A DNA stretch of 27,256 bases, taken from positions 1-27,256 of the forward strand of contig CAZFZT010000042.1 in NCBI GenBank assembly GCA_964523675.1, in the 5' to 3' direction. Both the position numbers and the translations under genes were made by a program. This document shows positions 23,601 through 27,256 of this stretch, piece by piece (within the stretch, counting starts at the first letter, position 1; each line of letters begins with the position of its first letter). A model generated the notes under the pieces. That model ran no database searches and was not told where the DNA came from. It worked only from the letters and a program-made list of their open reading frames with translations. The DNA is from CAZFZT01 sp964523675 (GTDB lineage Bacteria; Planctomycetota; Phycisphaerae; Phycisphaerales; SM1A02).

Positions 23601-24564
23601 TGAGCCGATCATTGCGGGTTCGCCGCTCACATTCGAGAACTCGCGCGTCAACCTCGATGCCAACTTCAACCGCGCTCCCACCGCGCTCGCCGACGCCTTT
23701 CTGCAAATGCAAGGTCACCTGATCGCCGTCGTGGGTCCGCACCTTGACGGCACACTTGAAGTGGATGATGTGATGCGCCGGCCGGTGGTCGGTTTCGACG
23801 CCGGCGAGATCAAGTTCGATCTCATCTCCCCAAATGGATTCGTCAAGGGGTCAGGCGTAGTCGCCGACGGCGTGCTTCACTTTTCAAACGAGACGCCGAT
23901 CACAGGCGAGGTGCAGATGACGCCGCTCATGCGCGACTTCGTTCTCTCGCGCATACATCCGATCTTCAATAATCTGCTCACCGCGGAAACGCCGCTCACC
24001 GCCAGGTTCGGCCCTGCCTCGATCCCGCTCGATAGTGATATCTCACGCTTGGCGGGCACGGTCAATCTCAATATCGGTGCCGTGTCATTCGATCGCCAGT
24101 CGCCGATCCTTGGCATCCTTGCGCTCGCCGGCCTCTCCGGCGTTTCATCTGATTCAGCCATTGTGCAGTTTGACCCCATCGCAATAGAGATCCAGGACGG
24201 CATCATCGAGTACGACCGCTTCGTCACGCACATCAGTTCGATTGATCTCCCCTGGCAAGGCACCATCGATCTGGTTCAAAAGCGTGTAAACCTCCGCACC
24301 GCGCTACCGCTGAGCCAGCTCAAAATCCGGGAGCTACAGGAGATCCTCGGAAGCGGCGAAGGCGCAATTGAGGTGCCGCTGGTGCTTCGCGGTCCGCTCG
24401 GGGCGGAACTCGAGCCCATCATCGATCCTGACTTCGACATCGCACGCGAACTCCTCCGACAGGGGATTGAACGGAATCTCCTGGACCGTCTCTTCCGCAA
24501 TAGCGGGGGCGACACTGGCGGCTCAAATCCGCTTCGCGACCTTTTCGGGCCGCGCGGCGGCTGA
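20623..24564 (+). CDS. AsmA-like large envelope protein
   Basis: This is a 1313-aa protein with a single N-terminal membrane anchor (about residues 11-35, AIGAGVVLVLLIVLIALLP). A very long soluble part follows, of alternating beta-strand-like segments. The early part (LGHGAIRSAIEDRLTTGSIADFQSLSVSW, then GLRIVDPQGEEVANV) is typical of AsmA/TamB-like proteins. The C-terminal part (KRVNLRTALPLSQL, then IEVPLVLRGPLGAELEPIIDP) also fits the closing domain of that family. Such proteins bridge the periplasm and are thought to move phospholipids to the outer membrane or to assist envelope assembly. Repeated strand-rich units suggest a continuous beta-groove. The assignment rests on architecture and a few motifs, so it is at family level only. 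The cyclophilin-like gene follows after 118 bp. Confidence 0.8.
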   Translation: MARRSVILKRTAIGAGVVLVLLIVLIALLPTLISAGLGHGAIRSAIEDRLTTGSIADFQSLSVSWGGPQEIRGLRIVDPQGEEVANVNASIRPGLWSLLFGTFGVLEANVSDGTINALVHEDGTTNLQQIVKVDPEPRETGPPMQGVPPIVFRASGIDVNVTHMADQRTVSFNDLGGYLTYSPAGEPNSADPSEVSFEFIAQTLADDVKGEVRLAGKSENLFDSDGAFTPEGAPINMTLTASNVPVPGMDMPTVLTQLAMAVHADNLAQLVAADIESEAAFRSPNAQSNQDTAADERSRFRAQINVRMPFRADGSLDVTLESVTAEATGERVPSSLLQPVLASTPIVLARDVGRTIDLDASIDPAQGTAIISAVGERASLDLSAVHDAESGWWSGDNLVLVTQRAHPDLVQAVTNLSVDRPVNVALHMTEFRLPPVDPASESRPLALYGGTGVLRINEPVALLFEPAIDDETQTGTRPGGAPDQDEPAQTILVNRAEIAFDAPALGEHLDIDAALLVDDAPVTLKQRITNLFDEAGEINAVNADFAGNINVDGLPTATIAQWLPNERETLRDLLGEQIDLSVTTSVEEAGLRGAITASGAQTLAEVEVLRRPDALEIAQASAAFALTPAVAQRFMPEPDDPEQEQIALLEDVPARLELDPIVLIGSRPDEYRLQTRDLRGRIILENVALSGLPGAAELVNVQNFNANVTAMLARDPLARTPELDESEQQPPLLAGYSADGSAAIRHYTDGSRIATVRYALNGKPSDNITAEEQREPQLAGTLEISELDVRSVERLVGREPGQFELWLGESGSADITFSAIGDRYEATIVPAMPRLQGTVTATYADDLIDLNTGNATLTLGAEALAQMLGDDARISVERDVPGTFSIDASIPLGLLTQQAFEPTLFDLNAELRGGPLVMHIENERQTVENVVVTVKGDAFSDAAQFEVVIEGDTVETAASAPLPPPGTIGVPRDQSAQQAQPIAGRFTVHGTLHEPIIAGSPLTFENSRVNLDANFNRAPTALADAFLQMQGHLIAVVGPHLDGTLEVDDVMRRPVVGFDAGEIKFDLISPNGFVKGSGVVADGVLHFSNETPITGEVQMTPLMRDFVLSRIHPIFNNLLTAETPLTARFGPASIPLDSDISRLAGTVNLNIGAVSFDRQSPILGILALAGLSGVSSDSAIVQFDPIAIEIQDGIIEYDRFVTHISSIDLPWQGTIDLVQKRVNLRTALPLSQLKIRELQEILGSGEGAIEVPLVLRGPLGAELEPIIDPDFDIARELLRQGIERNLLDRLFRNSGGDTGGSNPLRDLFGPRGG

Positions 24565-24682
24565 CGCCTTTCCTCTCAGTAAGGTGCGGGTGGCAGGTAT
24601 CGCCCATGGCCTCGCCGCGTCCGCCCCGGCCGTGCTACCCTATTGCCCCTACGCTTTCTCCCTGTACGAGGCAATACCTACC

Positions 24683-25978
24683 ATGCACCGCATCACTCCA
24701 GTTCTGACGGTTCTTTTTCTGATCCTCATCGCCGCCCCTGCCACGGCCACCCAAGCCGCGCAGCCCGCCGGCGACCAGACATTCGAGCGCCTGCAGGCCC
24801 AGTTTGAGCGGCTGTACGTCTCGCTCCAGGGCCTAGGCGGCATGAGAGAATCAGATCGACCCGTCGTCGAAGAACTGCGTGATCGCTTCGCCCGCTTCAA
24901 CGCGAAAAGCACCGGTCATGCCGGCGGCCTTGCCGGCGAGATTCAGCTCTCGATGTGGCTTGAGGATCACGACCGCGTCGATACGCTCTTTGCGCAGCTC
25001 GTGGAAGCCGCACCCGATCAGCCGCGTTTCGGCCTTGCCTGGTTGGAATATCTCAATCGCAATGAGATGAACGAGCGCGCTGACGAGGTGTTCCAATGGC
25101 TCCTCGCCAACACCGAGGACACAACATTTCTGCGCATCAACCGGGCGCGCGATCTCAAACGCCGCAGCGAGTACGCGGACGCCCTGGCCATGCTCGAAGT
25201 CGCGCCGATTGACCCGGCTGAAGATCCCGAGGCGCAGATGCTCCTTGCGGAACTGCTGCACGCGGAGAATCGATTCGCAGAGGCGATCGCAGCGCTCGAT
25301 GCGATTCCGGACGAAGCCCTCGCTGGCAGTGGCTTGCGGACGCAAGTGAATCGTTTAGAGCGGGACTTTGCTGAGATTGCGGAGCTGTGGAAGCAAGAGG
25401 AAGAACTGCGCAGCGAGGAAGCCGCAGCGGACAACCTGCCGCGCGTTGAGCTCGTAACAGCACGCGGCCGGATCGTGCTCGAACTCTTCGAGGACAGCGC
25501 GCCCAACACGGTCGCCAACTTCATCTCGCTGGTTGAATCCGGCTTCTATAACGAGACGAAGTTTCACGCAGTGTTGCCCGAGTCCATGACGCAGGGGGGC
25601 GACCCCTACACGCGGCCGGGCGGCGAAGGTCTCCCCGGCACCGGAGGCCCGGGCTACCGCATCGCCGACGAATGGGAGCGTGAGAACGCTCGGCGGCACT
25701 TCGCCGGCTCTATCGCCATGACCCACTCCGGCCCGGATACAGCCGGCTCGCGCTTCTACATCGCCCACAAGCCGCTGCCGCAGTTCAACCGCGGCTACAC
25801 CGTCTTCGGACGCATCCTCGAAGGGCTCGACATCGTTCGCGAGATGAAACAGGGTGATGAGCTGATCACTGCACACGTACTCCGCAAGCGCGATCACGAA
25901 TACGAGGTTGAAACGCTGCGATCACTCGAGGAAATCGAAGAAGGCGTCCCCGAATTCCTGCGAAGCGGCCCCCAGTAA
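24683..25978 (+). CDS. Exported cyclophilin-type protein with helical N-terminal domain
   Basis: The 431-aa protein has a signal peptide (MHRITPVLTVLFLILIAAPA, cleavage near 22-26). A helical TPR-like region (~35-235) contains paired repeats such as FAEAIAALDAIPDEAL, and a cyclophilin domain (~252-405) follows. The domain shows VELVTARGRIVLELFEDSAPNTVANFISLVESGFYNETKFH, TQGGDP, SIAMTHSGPDTAGSRFYIAH and YTVFGRILEGLDIV in the usual order. Cyclophilins isomerise Xaa-Pro bonds; an exported one would help fold envelope proteins. The catalytic Arg of the FHRxxP motif is Ala296 (KFHAVLPESMTQGGD), so activity may be weak or lost and the domain could serve in binding. The acidic C-terminus (RSLEEIEEGVPEF) is not part of the fold. 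ATG 24683 was chosen because it begins the signal peptide. Confidence 0.9.
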   Translation: MHRITPVLTVLFLILIAAPATATQAAQPAGDQTFERLQAQFERLYVSLQGLGGMRESDRPVVEELRDRFARFNAKSTGHAGGLAGEIQLSMWLEDHDRVDTLFAQLVEAAPDQPRFGLAWLEYLNRNEMNERADEVFQWLLANTEDTTFLRINRARDLKRRSEYADALAMLEVAPIDPAEDPEAQMLLAELLHAENRFAEAIAALDAIPDEALAGSGLRTQVNRLERDFAEIAELWKQEEELRSEEAAADNLPRVELVTARGRIVLELFEDSAPNTVANFISLVESGFYNETKFHAVLPESMTQGGDPYTRPGGEGLPGTGGPGYRIADEWERENARRHFAGSIAMTHSGPDTAGSRFYIAHKPLPQFNRGYTVFGRILEGLDIVREMKQGDELITAHVLRKRDHEYEVETLRSLEEIEEGVPEFLRSGPQ

Positions 25979-26137
25979 AGCCGCAAGGTTACAAGCCGGA
26001 GCAATCCCAAGCCGGGACAGAGCGCAGAAGCCGCGCAGCGGCGCCCACGCGACGCCCCGGGTCCGCGCATCGCATCCCACTCGATGACGTTCCGGCGCGC
26101 CATCCACGTCCAATAACCACATTCTTCCAATAATCCC

Positions 26138-26166
26138 CTGACAATTGTAAATCGCCTCTGTATATG
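26138..26166 (+). promoter_or_regulatory. Candidate sigma70-type promoter of the Cys-rich gene
   Basis: CTGACA (26138-26143) matches five of six -35 consensus bases. TATATG (26161-26166) follows after exactly 17 bp and matches four of six -10 bases. The surrounding ~60 bp is clearly richer in A/T than the rest of the window. Transcription would begin near 26173, giving a 5' leader of about 120 nt. The first copy of the GACAATTGT palindrome overlaps the -35 box. The 316-bp gap 25979-26294 holds no other convincing gene. Confidence 0.5.
26140..26148. promoter_or_regulatory. Candidate operator copy 1 (GACAATTGT)
   Basis: GACAATTGT overlaps the proposed -35 box and spacer of the Cys-rich gene promoter. 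It contains the palindromic core ACAATTGT and matches nine of ten bases of the full palindrome GACAATTGTC at 26285-26294. I found no third copy when reading the window. Confidence 0.4.
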
Positions 26167-26188
26167 CGCCGATCAATTTCGCCTGTTC

Positions 26189-26203
26189 GGGCGATCGTCG
26201 CCC
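26189..26203 (+). promoter_or_regulatory. Small hairpin in the 5' leader
   Basis: GGGCGA and TCGCCC form a 6-bp stem with a TCG loop, inside the proposed leader of the Cys-rich gene, about 90 nt before its start codon. It could stabilise the mRNA 5' end. No U-tract follows, so it is not a terminator. Confidence 0.3.
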
Positions 26204-26280
26204 TGAGCATGTGTGCCGATGTGATCGCAGCAACGAAGGCCGCTTTCGATCGCCGGCTGTACCGAAGGCAGAACCTCAAC

Positions 26281-26286
26281 AGGAGA
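26281..26286 (+). promoter_or_regulatory. Shine-Dalgarno site of the Cys-rich gene
   Basis: AGGAGA lies 8 nt before ATG 26295 and decides that start over upstream in-frame codons. It abuts the second palindrome copy. Confidence 0.7.
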
Positions 26287-26294
26287 CAATTGTC
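26285..26294. promoter_or_regulatory. Candidate operator copy 2 (GACAATTGTC) at the start codon
   Basis: This perfect 10-bp palindrome fills the space between the Shine-Dalgarno site and the ATG of the Cys-rich gene, ending one base before the ATG. A protein or hairpin here could block translation initiation or elongation of transcription. It pairs with the copy at 26140-26148. Confidence 0.4.
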
Positions 26295-26837
26295 ATGCCA
26301 AGCAAGACCCCCACTTCCCCGTTCGGCCCGGCATTCACGTCGGCCATCAATCGCGGCACGCCGTGTTGGACCGCTGTGACCAACATCGCCTCGCGCTGCA
26401 ACAAGACGCCCAGCGTCGTCTTCAATTCGCTGTGCAAGGCCGGCCTCTGCTACCGTCAGAAGTTCAACGGCACCTGGGTCTACTGGCCCTGCAACATGCC
26501 GAAGAAGTGCACCGGCAAGTGCATCAAGACCTGCCAGACCAACATGTGGCAGTCGTTCGTCGAGTGGTGCCTCGCCAGCGGTTGCTGCACCCCCGCGCAA
26601 ATGCACAAGCACTGCTCCAGCCAGGCCAACTTCATGAAGTGGTGCAACAAGTTCTGGTCCAAGCAGTTCAAGACCGGCACCAAGACCGGCAGCAAGAGCA
26701 AGCCCAAGTCCAAAATCAAGAGCAAGAGCAAGAGCAAGGGCAAGAGCAAGAGCAAGAGCATGCCCCATTCCTACAAGTTCCCCACGCTCAAGAGCCGCCC
26801 CGGCTCCTCGACCCGCCGCTACCGCAAGGTCGCCTGA
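26295..26837 (+). CDS. Cys-rich basic protein: winged-helix-like domain plus Ser-Lys tail
   Basis: I do not recognise a named family for this 180-aa protein. Residues ~14-66 read like a small winged helix: helix TPCWTAVTNIASRC, helix TPSVVFNSLCKAG, then a wing LCYRQKFNGTWVYWPC. A second Cys-rich segment (70-121) includes KCTGKCIKTC and WCLASGCC. Residues ~122-156 are a Ser/Lys low-complexity tail (SKSKSKSKGKSKSKS) and the last residues are again basic (STRRYRKVA). There are 13 cysteines, at 24, 35, 47, 52, 66, 72, 76, 80, 92, 97, 98, 107 and 117. No signal peptide or membrane segment is seen, so a cytoplasmic DNA- or RNA-binding role, with cysteines binding metal or forming bridges, is the favoured inference. 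Strong promoter, ribosome site and terminator suggest high expression from a monocistronic unit. Confidence 0.85.
   Translation: MPSKTPTSPFGPAFTSAINRGTPCWTAVTNIASRCNKTPSVVFNSLCKAGLCYRQKFNGTWVYWPCNMPKKCTGKCIKTCQTNMWQSFVEWCLASGCCTPAQMHKHCSSQANFMKWCNKFWSKQFKTGTKTGSKSKPKSKIKSKSKSKGKSKSKSMPHSYKFPTLKSRPGSSTRRYRKVA
26691..26760 (+). repeat. AGCAAG hexanucleotide repeat coding the Ser-Lys tail
   Basis: Near-perfect AGC-AAG units, interrupted by CCC, TCC, ATC and GGC codons, encode alternating Ser and Lys. Almost all Lys codons are AAG and most Ser codons are AGC. This suggests the tail grew by slippage of a hexamer rather than by scattered substitutions, and its length may vary among strains. Confidence 0.85.
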
Positions 26838-26888
26838 TCGCTTCCCAAACGGGGAGCGCGTGTGCGGGAGGGAGATTCGATTCGAGAG

Positions 26889-26919
26889 CAGCGCCGGCGA
26901 AACGCCGGCGCTGTTTTTT
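26889..26919 (+). terminator. Strong intrinsic terminator after the Cys-rich gene
   Basis: CAGCGCCGGCG (26889-26899) pairs perfectly with CGCCGGCGCTG (26903-26913) across an AAA loop, followed by six T (26914-26919). It lies about 50 bp after the Cys-rich gene stop. It is the clearest rho-independent terminator in the window. Confidence 0.95.
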
Positions 26920-26950
26920 CATAGATCGCGCCTTGCTACGCGCCATTGCC

Positions 26951-27256
26951 CTACGCCTCGTCCGACCTGGCCGCATCCGCCGGGCGATTCCACCCGCACT
27001 CCGGACACCCGGCTTCGGTCTTGTGCCGCAGGTCGTAGTGGCATCTGGGGCAGAGACCGCGGCGTTGATAGAAGCGGCCGGAAGGGCGGAAACAAGGCAA
27101 CATCGCTATTGCCCCGCCTACGAGCAGTGCGAGAATGGCAATCTGGTACGGATACTGCCATGTCCATGCATCCCATGTCAGCTGACCGGTCAGACTGAAG
27201 ATCGACGACCACCCGGCTCGGGAACTTATCATCTGGTCAAAGACGTAGGCATAGCC
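26951..27256 (-). CDS. Membrane protein with C-terminal zinc ribbon, 5' end outside window
   Basis: The frame is open to the right edge (GYAYVFDQ precedes the first internal Met at 27232), so this is the C-terminal ~101 residues of a longer gene read on the minus strand. One hydrophobic segment (YQIAILALLVGGAIAMLP) is followed by a zinc ribbon: CPRCHYDLR, then CPECGW about ten residues later, and a short charged tail. Membrane-anchored ribbons with a CPxCxYDLR signature are common in planctomycete proteins of unknown function. No function can be given. It converges on the Cys-rich gene, whose terminator lies between them. Confidence 0.75.
   Translation of the reverse strand, partial: GYAYVFDQMISSRAGWSSIFSLTGQLTWDAWTWQYPYQIAILALLVGGAIAMLPCFRPSGRFYQRRGLCPRCHYDLRHKTEAGCPECGWNRPADAARSDEA

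Noticed and set aside
26164..26379. 71-aa leader frame upstream of and overlapping the Cys-rich gene
   Set aside because: Its ATG lies inside the proposed -10 box and it overlaps the real gene in another frame, with no ribosome site.

Overview
This GC-rich window carries single-copy housekeeping and accessory genes packed head to tail on both strands. It suggests a bacterium of the Planctomycetota, probably class Phycisphaerae. That call is an inference, resting on GC-rich coding style, many genes without a Shine-Dalgarno site, and a C-terminal CPxCxYDLR zinc ribbon on a membrane protein at the right edge. No rRNA, tRNA, CRISPR array, transposase or phage gene was seen.

Layout. (1) 1-6329, plus strand: an exopolysaccharide locus with a TPR protein (cut by the left edge), a Wzc/GumC-type chain-length protein with a degenerate kinase P-loop, an NAD-dependent sugar-nucleotide epimerase and a WecA/MraY-type lipid-carrier sugar-1-phosphate transferase. 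gpsA follows. (2) 7502-13951, minus strand: a long, probably co-transcribed run. Read 5'->3' it holds an 8-TM membrane protein, an ATP-grasp acyl-CoA synthetase beta-like subunit, a SucD-like alpha subunit, a short citrate-synthase-fold protein (citryl-CoA lyase-like), a GNAT acetyltransferase, an HD-domain protein and a membrane protein. The middle three look like a split ATP-citrate lyase (citryl-CoA synthetase plus citryl-CoA lyase). (3) 14029-16957: an exported M19 dipeptidase and histidine ammonia-lyase, divergent and only 37 bp apart. (4) 17017-20407: an ABC-2 exporter pair (minus), nadD (plus) and purE (minus). (5) 20623-25978, plus: a 1313-aa AsmA-like envelope protein and an exported cyclophilin-type protein. 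(6) 26138-26919: an isolated, well-equipped transcription unit with promoter, two copies of an AT-rich palindrome, strong ribosome site and strong terminator. It encodes a 180-aa Cys-rich protein that looks like a winged helix joined to a Ser-Lys tail. (7) The right edge holds part of a zinc-ribbon membrane protein.

The most unusual signals are the Cys-rich, histone-H1-like architecture with its candidate operator pair, the three heptanucleotide repeat arrays (two at gene junctions of the minus-strand run, one a hairpin inserted in frame inside hutH), the citryl-CoA module, and several enzymes lacking a classical catalytic residue (Wzc P-loop Lys, cyclophilin Arg, HD-motif His).
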